Below, one piece after another: positions 28,761 through 37,600 of a stretch of DNA of 64,000 bases; position 1 is the first letter of the stretch; every line of letters starts with the position of its first letter. The position numbers and the translations under genes are program-made. The stretch is from a virus, in IMG/VR virus record IMGVR_UViG_3300044825_000904, positions 1-64,000 of that record; one strand, 5' to 3'. Below the pieces are notes generated by a model. It worked only from the letters and a program-made list of their open reading frames with translations. It made no database searches and was not told where the DNA came from.

Positions 28761-29066
28761 ATGTCAGAACAACAAATACAATCCAAACGAATTAAGCAAC
28801 TAGAGAAAGAAGGGTACTATGTTCTTAAGTTAATCAAGACTAACAAGAACGGTATACCTGACTTACTAGCTTTGCATCCGACCAAGGGAGTTTTGTTTAG
28901 CGAGGTGAAGACACCAACAGGAAAAGTATCAGACTTACAAAAATTTAGACTAAATGAACTCAGAAAACACGGATTTAGTGTCGAGGTATTTCGAGGAGAG
29001 ACAAATGGTAGCAGTACCGCAGAGTCTCTTCAAATGGATGAGCTCGATGCGGGAGGATACTTTTGA
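28761..29066 (+). CDS. VRR-NUC domain nuclease
   Basis: 101 residues. GYYVLKLIKTNKNGIPDLLA, FSEVKTPTGKVSDLQKFRLN, ELRKHGFSVEV: this is the PD-(D/E)XK-type VRR-NUC core with Asp-Leu, Glu-x-Lys and the Gln helix. Free-standing phage VRR-NUCs act on branched or single-strand DNA together with the SNF2-like helicase. The last 20 residues overlap the next gene in another frame. Confidence 0.85.
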   Translation: MSEQQIQSKRIKQLEKEGYYVLKLIKTNKNGIPDLLALHPTKGVLFSEVKTPTGKVSDLQKFRLNELRKHGFSVEVFRGETNGSSTAESLQMDELDAGGYF

Positions 29067-29349
29067 TCAGATAGCTGATGCAATGGTTCACTTCTCTAAT
29101 GAATTAGACAGAGATATTGAACGTGTAATTGCGTTCAGTGTTGTCGAAGAAGAGCCTAAGTATTTTAGGTTTTACGCTTCTGAAGGCGAGATATATCTTG
29201 ACCATAAAGAAGAACCAGATAAGGTGGTTACAGTCGAATTGCTTGAGCAAATAGACATTGACCAGTTCTTGGATGAAATATCAGATGGGAACTTAATAGT
29301 TAAAGACAAAACAATAAAACGATTTATAGCATCTTATGAGTTTATTTGA
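29005..29349 (+). CDS. 114-aa acidic protein
   Basis: ATG at 29005 (MVAVPQSLFKWMSSMREDTF); the ATG at 29041 is an alternative that would reduce overlap with the nuclease gene. Acidic: AMVHFSNELDRDIERVIAFS, YLDHKEEPDKVVTVELLEQI. Lies in front of nrdB and overlaps its start by 14 bases. Function unknown. Confidence 0.55.
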   Translation: MVAVPQSLFKWMSSMREDTFDQIADAMVHFSNELDRDIERVIAFSVVEEEPKYFRFYASEGEIYLDHKEEPDKVVTVELLEQIDIDQFLDEISDGNLIVKDKTIKRFIASYEFI

Positions 29350-30328
29350 AAAACGTATTGCATACAAACCTTTTGAATACCCAGAGTATTACACAGAAGG
29401 ATGGTTGAAACAAGCCCAAGCATTCTGGTTACACACAGAGATTCCTATGTCATCCGATGTAAAAGATTGGAATGAGAATCTAACAGAGAATGAGAAGCAC
29501 GTGGTAGGCAATATCCTACTTGGATTTGCTCAGACAGAGTGTGCTGTGTCTGACTACTGGACAGGCATGGTGACTGATTGGTTCCCTAAGTATGAAATCA
29601 TTCAGATGGCTATGATGTTCGGAGCTCAGGAGACTGTTCACGCAACGGCTTACTCGTATCTTAATGATACTCTTGGTCTTGATGACTACGAGGGGTTCAT
29701 GCACGAGCCTGCTATTGCTAGTCGTGTGGAGGCGTTAACATCTGTGCCACACCATTACAACTATAAGATTCTTTGCACGAGTGCACCAGCTCGTAGAGAT
29801 GTGGCTAGATCATTAGCTATCTTCTCAGCGTTCACTGAAGGTGTAGCATTGTATAGCTCATTCGCTGTGCTCTATTCATTCCAATTGAACAATAAACTAA
29901 AAGGTGTTGGTCAACAGATGAAATGGTCAGTAAGAGATGAGGCTCTGCACTCTAAGATGGGGTGTCAATTGTTCCGTCATATGTGTGAGGAATTCCCTGA
30001 CCTAAAGACAGATGCAAAGGATGCCATCATTGAAGCGGCTAAGTTAACCTTGGATATGGAGATGAAATTCATTGACAAGATATTTGAAAGAGGTGACTTA
30101 GAAAACTTAAAGGCTTACGACCTTAAACATTTTATGCACAAACGCATCAACGATAAGTTAGTAGAGCTAGGCTATGATGCCATCTTTGCTTACGACCCAG
30201 GTGCTGCCGAGCAATTAGATTGGTTCTACCAATTAACAGCAGGCGTTGAGCACTCAGATTTTTTTGCAACCAGACCAACTGCTTATAGCAAAGCCAATGA
30301 AGGCGAGGACTGGAGTGATATGTTTTAA
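29336..30328 (+). CDS. nrdB: Ribonucleotide reductase small subunit, class Id-like
   Basis: 330 residues, full length. Metal ligands can be placed: Glu68, Glu99, His102, Glu168, Glu202 and His205 (AQTECAVS, QETVHATAY, FTEGV, RDEALHS). The first ligand is Glu rather than the Asp of E. coli-type enzymes, as I recall for Flavobacterium johnsoniae class Id NrdB (dimanganese). Tyr106 is in the radical-tyrosine position. C-terminal EDWSDMF is the tail that docks on NrdA. Makes deoxyribonucleotides with the NrdA encoded downstream. Confidence 0.92.
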   Translation: MSLFEKRIAYKPFEYPEYYTEGWLKQAQAFWLHTEIPMSSDVKDWNENLTENEKHVVGNILLGFAQTECAVSDYWTGMVTDWFPKYEIIQMAMMFGAQETVHATAYSYLNDTLGLDDYEGFMHEPAIASRVEALTSVPHHYNYKILCTSAPARRDVARSLAIFSAFTEGVALYSSFAVLYSFQLNNKLKGVGQQMKWSVRDEALHSKMGCQLFRHMCEEFPDLKTDAKDAIIEAAKLTLDMEMKFIDKIFERGDLENLKAYDLKHFMHKRINDKLVELGYDAIFAYDPGAAEQLDWFYQLTAGVEHSDFFATRPTAYSKANEGEDWSDMF

Positions 30329-30349
30329 CTTAAACTAAATATAATAACA

Positions 30350-30658
30350 ATGGAAGAATTATCTTTTGACCAACTAATTATTAATGTACATGACTGGGCT
30401 AACGACAAAGGTTTGATTGACCCATCATTTGTAAAGTCTCAATTCGTAAAAGTAATTGAGGAGCTAGGCGAAGCGGCATCCGCTATCAGCAAGAACAAGC
30501 CTGATGAATTGATTGACGGCTTAGGTGACACGTTCGTTACTCTTATCATCTTGACAATGCAATGTGGGTTAACACCACAAGAAGCATTGAACTCCGCATG
30601 GAATGAGATTAAGCATCGCAAAGGAAAAACAACTAACGGAGTCTTCATAAAGGAATGA
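30350..30658 (+). CDS. MazG-like nucleotide pyrophosphohydrolase
   Basis: 102 residues. The EExxE...ExxD signature is visible: VIEELGEAASAISKN and DELIDGLGDTFVTLII. Also GLTPQEALNSAWNEIKHRKG at the C-terminus, as in single-domain phage MazGs. Hydrolyses (d)NTPs, or lowers ppGpp, during infection. It lies between nrdB and nrdA, consistent with nucleotide metabolism. Confidence 0.85.
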   Translation: MEELSFDQLIINVHDWANDKGLIDPSFVKSQFVKVIEELGEAASAISKNKPDELIDGLGDTFVTLIILTMQCGLTPQEALNSAWNEIKHRKGKTTNGVFIKE

Positions 30659-30954
30659 TAAAGCACCATCCTATCCATGAGCAAGACCTAATAGATTTAG
30701 GTTTTGAGAAAGTCTTTATCTCTAAACATGAGTCAGGACATGAGTACGATTTTTACTACTATGTATATGTAGTATCCAAGCATACTACGTTAATTACAAA
30801 TGAGGATGATGCGGCAAAACTTAGCACATGGAAGGTTTATATATTCGATGATGAGTATATGTATTTTGATGAGATAGAACCTTTAACCTCTTTTTTAACA
30901 TCATTTAGCTATGCCAAATTCCCCAATAAAGATGGAGATAGTGTTGCCCGATAA
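30655..30954 (+). CDS. 99-aa hypothetical protein
   Basis: ATGA overlap with the MazG stop. MIKHHPIHEQDLIDLGFEKV, then YDFYYYVYVVSKHTTLITNE and YIFDDEYMYFDEIEPLTSF. This 'DLxxLGFExxxV...YYY' style is common for small phage proteins near nrd genes. Function unknown. Confidence 0.65.
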   Translation: MIKHHPIHEQDLIDLGFEKVFISKHESGHEYDFYYYVYVVSKHTTLITNEDDAAKLSTWKVYIFDDEYMYFDEIEPLTSFLTSFSYAKFPNKDGDSVAR

Positions 30955-31048
30955 GTCAACCGCTTCCATAGATGCAAGCAGCTCAGAGAGTGCTGTGCAA
31001 ATGATAGAATTTTTACTTGAACTAATTAAATCTTTAGAAAATGATTAA
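30911..31048 (+). CDS. 45-aa hypothetical protein
   Basis: MPNSPIKMEIVLPDKSTASI, then SSESAVQMIEFLLELIKSLE. Overlaps its neighbours by 44 and 8 bases. An acidic helix ends it. Moderately supported by the tight fit before nrdA. Confidence 0.45.
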   Translation: MPNSPIKMEIVLPDKSTASIDASSSESAVQMIEFLLELIKSLEND

Positions 31049-32804
31049 TCACGCAGAGAACCTAGGATGGGAACTAGATGTAGACTTCCCAGCTTGGGGT
31101 AACTCACCCGAATACGTAAAGACAATCTCAGGTGGATACCTGCTTGCAGGAGAGAAACCAATAAATGCATACGCACGTGTATCTCGTGCTGTAGCTGATA
31201 GACTTGGTAAGCCTGAGATGGCTGACAAGTTCTTTCAATACATCTGGAATGGATGGTTAAACCTAGCTACACCTGTGCTATCTAACACAGGCACTGATCG
31301 AGGCTTACCTATCTCTTGTTATGGTATTGACATAGCTGACTCAGTCTATGACATTGGTACTAAGAACTTAGAGATGATGCTACTTGCTAAACACGGAGGT
31401 GGTGTAGGAGTAGGCTTTAACCGCATCCGTCCTGCAGGATCAAAGATATCTAAGAACGGAACATCTGATGGTGTTATCCCATTCACTAAAATCTTTGACT
31501 CTACCATTCTTGCAACATCACAAGGCAATGTTCGTCGTGGTGCGGCATCTAGTAACCTTAACATTGAGCACAAAGATTTTGAGGATTGGTTGGAGATTCG
31601 TGAGCCCAAGGGTGATGTGAATCGCCAGTGCTTAAACCTACACCAATGTGCTGTGGTGGGTGATAAGTTCATGCGTAAGCTAGAAGAAGGAGACCCGGAT
31701 GCACGTCGCAAGTGGGGTAAGTTATTACAGAAGCGTAAGGCTACAGGTGAGCCATACATCATGTTCAAAGGTAATGTAAACAAGCAGAACCCTGAGGCAT
31801 ACAAGAAGAATAGCTTGAAGGTGTACATGACTAACATCTGCTCGGAGATTGTGTTACATACAGATGAGAGCCATAGCTTTGTGTGTTGCCTATCATCAGT
31901 CAACCTAGCTAAGTACGACGAGTGGAAAGACACAGACTTAATCTATGTAGCTACATGGTTTCTAGATGGTGTGCTTGAAGAGTTCATTCAGAAAGCTAAG
32001 AATATGAAAGGCTTCGAGAACGTAGTTCGATTTGCTGAGAAAGGTCGTGCTATTGGACTAGGTGTTCTAGGATGGCATACATACTTACAACAGAAAGGTA
32101 TTCCGTTCGAAGGATTGCTTGCTCAGTTTGAGACACGTAAGATATTCTCTCAAATTAAGATTGAGTCTGAGCGTGCATCACGTGACATGGCTGTAGAATA
32201 TGGCGAGCCATTATGGTGTGTTGAGACAGGCATGCGTAACACACACTTACGTGCAATAGCTCCAACCGTATCTAACTCTAAGCTAAGTGGTAACGTATCT
32301 GCTGGTGTTGAGCCTTGGGCTGCTAACGTATTCACAGACCAATCAGCTAAGGGTACATTCATTCGCAAGAACAAAGAGCTCGAGAAAGTATTGAAGAAGA
32401 TTGGTATTAACACCAAGGAGATATGGGATAAGATTCTTGCTGATGGTGGATCAATCCAAGACATTGCTGAACTAGATAACTGGTTCTATGTGAACGGAAA
32501 GTTGACTGAGAATCCTGAAGGCGATGACCATATCCCAGTTAAGGATGTATTCAAAACATTTAAGGAGATAAACCAATTAGAATTAATTAAGCAGGCAGGT
32601 ATCCGTCAGCAGTACATTGACCAATCTGTTTCATTAAACCTAGCGTTCCCATCTCAGGCTACACCTAAGTGGATTAATCAGGTACACATGGAGGCTTGGA
32701 GACAACGTATTAAGACATTGTATTATATGCGTACAGAATCTGTTTTGCGGGCTGATATTGCTACACGTGCAACGGATCCTGATTGTTTATCTTGTGATGG
32801 TTAA
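31041..32804 (+). CDS. nrdA: Ribonucleotide reductase large subunit, short form
   Basis: 587 residues; no N-terminal ATP-cone, and much shorter than E. coli NrdA (761). Catalytic residues are present: Cys93 (GLPISC) pairing with Cys283 (CCLSSVNL), active-site loop NICSE with Asn265, Cys267 and Glu269, radical-relay pair Tyr561-Tyr562 (TLYYMRT), and C-terminal DCLSCDG with the redox Cys pair 582/585. Without an ATP-cone, overall dATP inhibition is expected to be lost. Partner of the NrdB encoded upstream. Confidence 0.93.
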   Translation: MINHAENLGWELDVDFPAWGNSPEYVKTISGGYLLAGEKPINAYARVSRAVADRLGKPEMADKFFQYIWNGWLNLATPVLSNTGTDRGLPISCYGIDIADSVYDIGTKNLEMMLLAKHGGGVGVGFNRIRPAGSKISKNGTSDGVIPFTKIFDSTILATSQGNVRRGAASSNLNIEHKDFEDWLEIREPKGDVNRQCLNLHQCAVVGDKFMRKLEEGDPDARRKWGKLLQKRKATGEPYIMFKGNVNKQNPEAYKKNSLKVYMTNICSEIVLHTDESHSFVCCLSSVNLAKYDEWKDTDLIYVATWFLDGVLEEFIQKAKNMKGFENVVRFAEKGRAIGLGVLGWHTYLQQKGIPFEGLLAQFETRKIFSQIKIESERASRDMAVEYGEPLWCVETGMRNTHLRAIAPTVSNSKLSGNVSAGVEPWAANVFTDQSAKGTFIRKNKELEKVLKKIGINTKEIWDKILADGGSIQDIAELDNWFYVNGKLTENPEGDDHIPVKDVFKTFKEINQLELIKQAGIRQQYIDQSVSLNLAFPSQATPKWINQVHMEAWRQRIKTLYYMRTESVLRADIATRATDPDCLSCDG

Positions 32805-32812
32805 TAAGGTTT

Positions 32813-32863
32813 ACCCATTTAAAACCACTAAGGCTTTGGTCGGTGGTGTCCTTGAAAATGGGT
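32813..32863 (+). other. Structured RNA element after nrdA
   Basis: ACCCATTT (32813-32820) pairs with AAATGGGT (32856-32863), and ACCAC (32824-32828) pairs with GTGGT (32843-32847) inside. It lies 9 bases after the nrdA stop in a 180-base non-coding gap. It may stabilise the 3' end of the nrd mRNA or act as a weak terminator (followed by TTATAAATTTTTT). Confidence 0.45.
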
Positions 32864-32944
32864 TCTTATAAATTTTTTATTAAAAATGTACAAGTAATTA
32901 GATATTTAACTAAATTTACAAAGGTTAAAGTGATAATTTTTTTG

Positions 32945-32983
32945 AAGGGGAGGTGTTTATCGTTTTACACTTCCCCTTTATTT
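32945..32983 (+). terminator. Terminator downstream of nrdA
   Basis: AAGGGGAGGTGT (32945-32956) pairs with ACACTTCCCCTT (32967-32978) with one wobble, 10-base loop, then TATTT. It lies directly before the next small gene at 32988. Confidence 0.75.
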
Positions 32984-32987
32984 GTTT

Positions 32988-33188
32988 ATGAAAGAGCATA
33001 TTGACTATACTAACACAACAATTCGCTTCATCAATAAGATGACAGACGAGATATATGAGGCTCTTATAGACAAAGAGTACGAAGACCTTCAAGACTCTAT
33101 TTCAATTCTAATCGAAAAATTAAATCAATTACGTGATGAAACCTTACCTAGAATACGCACTAGAACTACACCAACAAGGCGATCTTAA
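32988..33188 (+). CDS. 66-aa helical protein
   Basis: ATG at 32988 (MKEHIDYTNTTIRFINKMTD), helical and acidic in the middle (IYEALIDKEYEDLQDSISIL) and ending basic (RIRTRTTPTRRS) where it overlaps the next gene by 53 bases. The basic end may simply reflect the overlap. Function unknown. Confidence 0.55.
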   Translation: MKEHIDYTNTTIRFINKMTDEIYEALIDKEYEDLQDSISILIEKLNQLRDETLPRIRTRTTPTRRS

Positions 33189-34266
33189 CAAAGCTGAGAT
33201 TGCTAGAAGAGTACAGGAGAATTATAATATGCACGACAGAAATGTCGATACGCTACGCAAAAGAATTTCCGAATACATTTTAAGAACAGAACATCGCAGC
33301 CTAAACGATGAGTGTGATAAAGAAGGTGCACCAATCGGTGAGGTATCGCACTACTGGCTGAAGACTGATAAGCAGTCTATTTTTGTCAAGGTTGACAAGA
33401 AAGACCCGGTACAAACATATCATGACATGCGAGCTGATATCGTGGCTGAGATGCAAAAGCACGCACCTGTATATCCCAAGTTAGATCGCAGTAACATTCA
33501 GGATGGTCACCTATTAGTTGTTGACCCAGCTGATATTCACATTGGCAAGTTAGCCTCTTCTTTTGAGACTGGCGATGACTACAATAATCAGATTGCTGTT
33601 CAGCGTGTACTTGATGGTGTACGTGGAATCGTACAAAAAGCATCTGGTTTTAACATTGACAAGATTCTTTTTGTAGGTGGTAATGACATCCTTCACATAG
33701 ACACCCCAAAACGTACGACTACAAGCGGAACTCCACAGGATACGGATGGAATGTGGTACGACAACTTTAGAGTCGCTAAGAAGTTATATATCGAGGTCAT
33801 CGAGATGTTAATTGGTATAGCTGACGTTCACTTTGTATTTAATCCATCAAACCACGACTACACTAATGGCTTCTTTTTAGCCGATGCAATCGAGTCTTGG
33901 TTCCATAATAATCCAAACATCACATTTGATTGCTCTATTGCCCACCGTAAGTACACTCAGTATGGCTCAAACCTAATTGGCACAACACACGGAGACGGGG
34001 CTAAGGTATCAGACTTACCCCTATTAATGGCTCATGAAGCAAGTAAAGAGTGGGCAGACTCAAAACACCGCTACATTTATACTCATCACGTGCACCACAA
34101 GTCTTCTAAGGATTACATGGGCGTTTGCGTCGAGTCTCTCCGATCTCCCAGTGGTACCGATAGTTGGCACCATCGTTCCGGATATCAGCATTCTCCCAAA
34201 GCTGTTGAAGGTTTCATTCACCACAAAGAGAATGGGCAGGTTGCACGACTAGTGAATATATTTTAG
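33136..34266 (+). CDS. Metallophosphoesterase with N-terminal HTH-like region
   Basis: 376 residues from ATG 33136. Residues 1-60 (HQQGDLNKAEIARRVQENYN) look like a small helix-turn-helix. Then the calcineurin-type phosphoesterase motifs in order: DPADIHIGK (Asp-x-His), VGGNDILHID (Gly-Asn-Asp), NPSNHDYT (Asn-His), GTTHGDGAK and YTHHVHHK. Two-metal hydrolase; in phages this type is often called DNA repair exonuclease- or SbcD-like, but the substrate is unknown. Stop is TAG at the base before the next -7 element. Confidence 0.82.
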   Translation: MKPYLEYALELHQQGDLNKAEIARRVQENYNMHDRNVDTLRKRISEYILRTEHRSLNDECDKEGAPIGEVSHYWLKTDKQSIFVKVDKKDPVQTYHDMRADIVAEMQKHAPVYPKLDRSNIQDGHLLVVDPADIHIGKLASSFETGDDYNNQIAVQRVLDGVRGIVQKASGFNIDKILFVGGNDILHIDTPKRTTTSGTPQDTDGMWYDNFRVAKKLYIEVIEMLIGIADVHFVFNPSNHDYTNGFFLADAIESWFHNNPNITFDCSIAHRKYTQYGSNLIGTTHGDGAKVSDLPLLMAHEASKEWADSKHRYIYTHHVHHKSSKDYMGVCVESLRSPSGTDSWHHRSGYQHSPKAVEGFIHHKENGQVARLVNIF

Positions 34267-34274
34267 TATTTTTG
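34267..34274 (+). promoter_or_regulatory. -7 element for the last early gene
   Basis: TATTTTTG is a TAnnTTTG match 15 bases before the ATG at 34290. A TTG occurs 23 bases upstream of it, a little too far, so the promoter is plausible but not strong. Confidence 0.45.
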
Positions 34275-34289
34275 TGAAAATATAAGATT

Positions 34290-34643
34290 ATGACAGTCCA
34301 AGAATACGTTAGCTCATTATTATAGATTCAAGATATCTCACACATTGCTCACTTGCAAACATCATCATTCGCAGAACACAAGGCTTTGAATGAATTGTAT
34401 GATGGCATTACGGATCAATTTGACGCTTACGTGGAGGCTTACCAAGGTAAGTATGGTATCATTAAAGGATACAAATCTTTTAAGCTAGAAGAGGGTCTTG
34501 ATATGGTAGATTACTTGAAAGAAAAGATGACAGCATTTGAAGGATACCGTGGTACTTTAACCGATGGTTACTTACAACAAATGGTTGACAACACTCAAGA
34601 GTTATTAAGCTCTACACTTTACAAATTAAGATTTTTAAGTTAG
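34290..34643 (+). CDS. DUF5856-like protein with in-frame amber codon
   Basis: From ATG 34290 the frame reads MTVQEYVSSLL, then TAG at 34323, then IQDISHIAHLQTSSFAEHKA and on to the end at 34643 (117 sense codons). The part after the TAG matches the family I know as DUF5856 (phage protein with 'DITHIxHLQTTSFAxHxAL ... ESYQGKYG'). Homology starts before or at the amber, so the natural start is probably 34290. Translation could use a TTG start at 34353 (96 residues), or the TAG may be read through. A -7 promoter match sits 15 bases upstream. Function of the family is unknown. Confidence 0.7.
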
Positions 34644-34663
34644 AATTGCGTATAAGGTGATTA

Positions 34664-34695
34664 ATTAAAAAGGGGACTCATGGTCCCCATTTTTA
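34664..34695. terminator. Bidirectional terminator between early and late blocks
   Basis: GGGGAC-TCATG-GTCCCC (34672-34688) with an A-run before and TTTTTATT after, so it works for both strands. It separates the plus-strand early block from the minus-strand virion block at the point where they converge. Confidence 0.85.
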
Positions 34696-37600
34696 TTAGT
34701 TCGTCTTATTAAATTCGGCTTCCATTTTTTTATCATAATCCTCTCTTTTAAGAACATTCTTAATAAAGTTTTTCTTACGTTTATTCTGAATGCTTCTATA
34801 CTCGGTAGGGAATACTGTTATTTCACCTGGAGCCAAATACATTCTATTCAAAATTTTCTGCTTTTCTTCTTCGGTATATGGATGGAATTTATCGTACTTA
34901 TCTGTGTATCCTCCTTTATATAGCTCCATAAAGTTGTCGAATATAACCTTTTTGCCAACTTCATAAGAAACAGCTGTCGTACCACCCATTAGGCTCATCA
35001 TTGCATCGAACTTACCTTCCGTCTCAGGAATAAATATTCTTAATGGTTTATTTATTTTCTCTTTTGTTTTCTTTCTTTGTTTTTCCTCATAGGTTTCAGG
35101 CATAGACTCTTCACCACCCGACTCAAACTTTTTCCAAGCAGCTTCTTGCTCTGGACTCATTTTACCATCTTCTTTATTAGTAATATAAGCGTGAAGATAG
35201 TCAACTAAGTCTAGTAACCCATTTATAGCATATTGCTCTGCCTCTTCCTCTACAAAGGGAAGTGATCCAGTAAATGATTGCAATGTGCTAGTACCCATCC
35301 TTTGAGCCTCCTGCATTGCTTTGAGTGTTTTAGTATCCTCATCTTCCTCCTCATTATCAATGTAGTTAGCCACACCAATAAAAAATGCCCCAATACCCCA
35401 TCTTAATCCATTGAACATAGTTTGTTCTATCAATGTAGCCACCATAGATTTGGCTGCATCAGCTTTCTCTTCTTTGGTTGCTTTGAAGTTCGTGTCAAAT
35501 AAAATAGCTGAGTTAGCTTTTATTTTATCTTTCATTGCCATTGAGTATCCAGAGAATGGACCAAAAGCCATCCTAGCGAATTTTCTTGCAGAGTCTTTAC
35601 CTGAGTATAGTCTAGGCAATAGCTCAGACATACTTTGGTTATGCTCCTTTTTGACAATTCGCTCAGCTTCTTTTGCCGCTTTAATACTTTCTGGGCTATC
35701 ATACCCATCAAAATCAAAGTCTTTGACACCAAGTTTTTGTAGTTCGTTCAAATAAATAGCAAGCCAAGAAGTACGAGCAATGTAAACATCGGCAGGCACT
35801 AATCGCTTATCGATAATAAAATCCAAGGCACTCTTAATTGACTTTGCGGCCTTATCCTTAGTCGAGTAATCGCCTTTATCTAATAACTTTGATGCAAAAT
35901 CTATAGACGTAACAGACTCCTTACTCCTTACACTAACTGTATATGGCATCTTATTCATCCACTCCATAACCTTAGGGTCATTAATAATCTTCATTGCCTC
36001 AAGCATTTTACCTGAATTTTTATTCAAGTAAGTTAATGTATTTAAGAACAATGGTAGAGTCTGCTTACTAGCCGCAAAAACTGAACTAAGTCCTAATCTA
36101 GCACCTGCCTTTCCAAGGTAACTATATAGTGGTGCTAAGAAATCAAAGATAGCTCCTGACTTAGGAGTTTTTGCGTTATTAGTCAAACTACGAATAGTGT
36201 AGTCCATCTTATCTTTAAATAAATCTCTAGAGTACTTATTCTTGATAATGTATCTAAACGCAGGTGAATTAACAAAGCCCAAATACTGATTCATGCCAGG
36301 TGCAGTCTTTACATTACCAATAGTAGACGTAAGTGCTCTGTTATTATTTTGAAAGAAATCAAAATTAATAATTTTATTTACACTACCATCTGCGTTTCGT
36401 GGTAATCCATCAGGGTATTTAGGTGCAATAAAGTTTCCTGCCGGCTTTGTATTAACAATATCATGACCGATACTAAATCCTCTTGTCGAGAACACGTCAG
36501 CCTCTGGATCATAGTCAACAGTCTTTTCCCAGAAGTCAGGCAAGTAGTTAGCGTCAGGTGAAAGTATAATACCAAACTGCTCCTTAGCAATTCTAGCAAA
36601 CTCGGGATACCATTTTTGATACTCAGAGATGTAATCATTAAGTGCTTCACGAATAACAGGATTAGCTCTATCAAAAACTTCCTTGCCACTAGTAGCATTC
36701 TCAATATCTAACTTTTCGTAAATATCACGAAGTCTTTCAGCTAAGTCCTTATTCTCTTCTTGCTCTTCTAAGTACTCAATAGTCTCTTTTATGTTTTTCT
36801 TTCTTTCATCAAAATACTGCTTGGTATCCATATTGGTTGCCTCTCTGTACAAAATACCAACCATAGCCAATTCATTAGCTGTATATGATGTCAAGAAATT
36901 ATGCTCACCATTTTTTCTATCCTTATACTTCTCCTCTATTTTATTAGAGAAATCAATTACTGCTTGTTTTGTTTGAACAGCTCCTTGCTCAATTCTGTCA
37001 TATCCCATCGCCTCTTTTATATCTTCCCATGGTTTTCCAAAATATGTAGAACCAAAATTATCTATATGACCTAACTCCTTCAACCAATTCTCTTGGTAAA
37101 CATCAGATAGCTTCTTTACTTTTTTATTGCTTAAGTAATACGGAATATCTCCTAAAGCATATACATATTTTTTGTAGCCTCCTAGCTTTATTTTTTTATC
37201 GACAACACGCTTCTTGTACTCAAGCAACTTTAGCATTTGATCTGCTTTCAAAGCACCTGTGTATGTGTCAAGTATAAGACCCATGTTTGCCGTAGATCCG
37301 TTAACAATAAAGTTCTCTAATGATTTAGCGGCTTTAAACGCATCCATTGATGACATTCTAAGCAAGTTCATGTCAATAAACTTCTTAATCAATGGTAGGT
37401 CTTCTTTATTAACCTCTCCATTCTTAATCATCTCAAGTACCTCTTTCTTTGAATCCTCAAAGAACTCTCTAGAGTCCTTTAGTACTTGAACAGACTTAGG
37501 GTAATCAAATGATTTAGGGTTTTCTTGTACACCTTTTAAATAATCCTCGATATCAGCAACATTCATATTGCTGGTAACTTTCCCCTCCTCCAATAGCTTA

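Noticed and set aside
34290-34325. Genome-wide TAG recoding
   Set aside because: Several clear genes end at TAG (for example those ending 17664, 28756 and 34266) with a properly spaced next gene, so TAG still works as a stop here.
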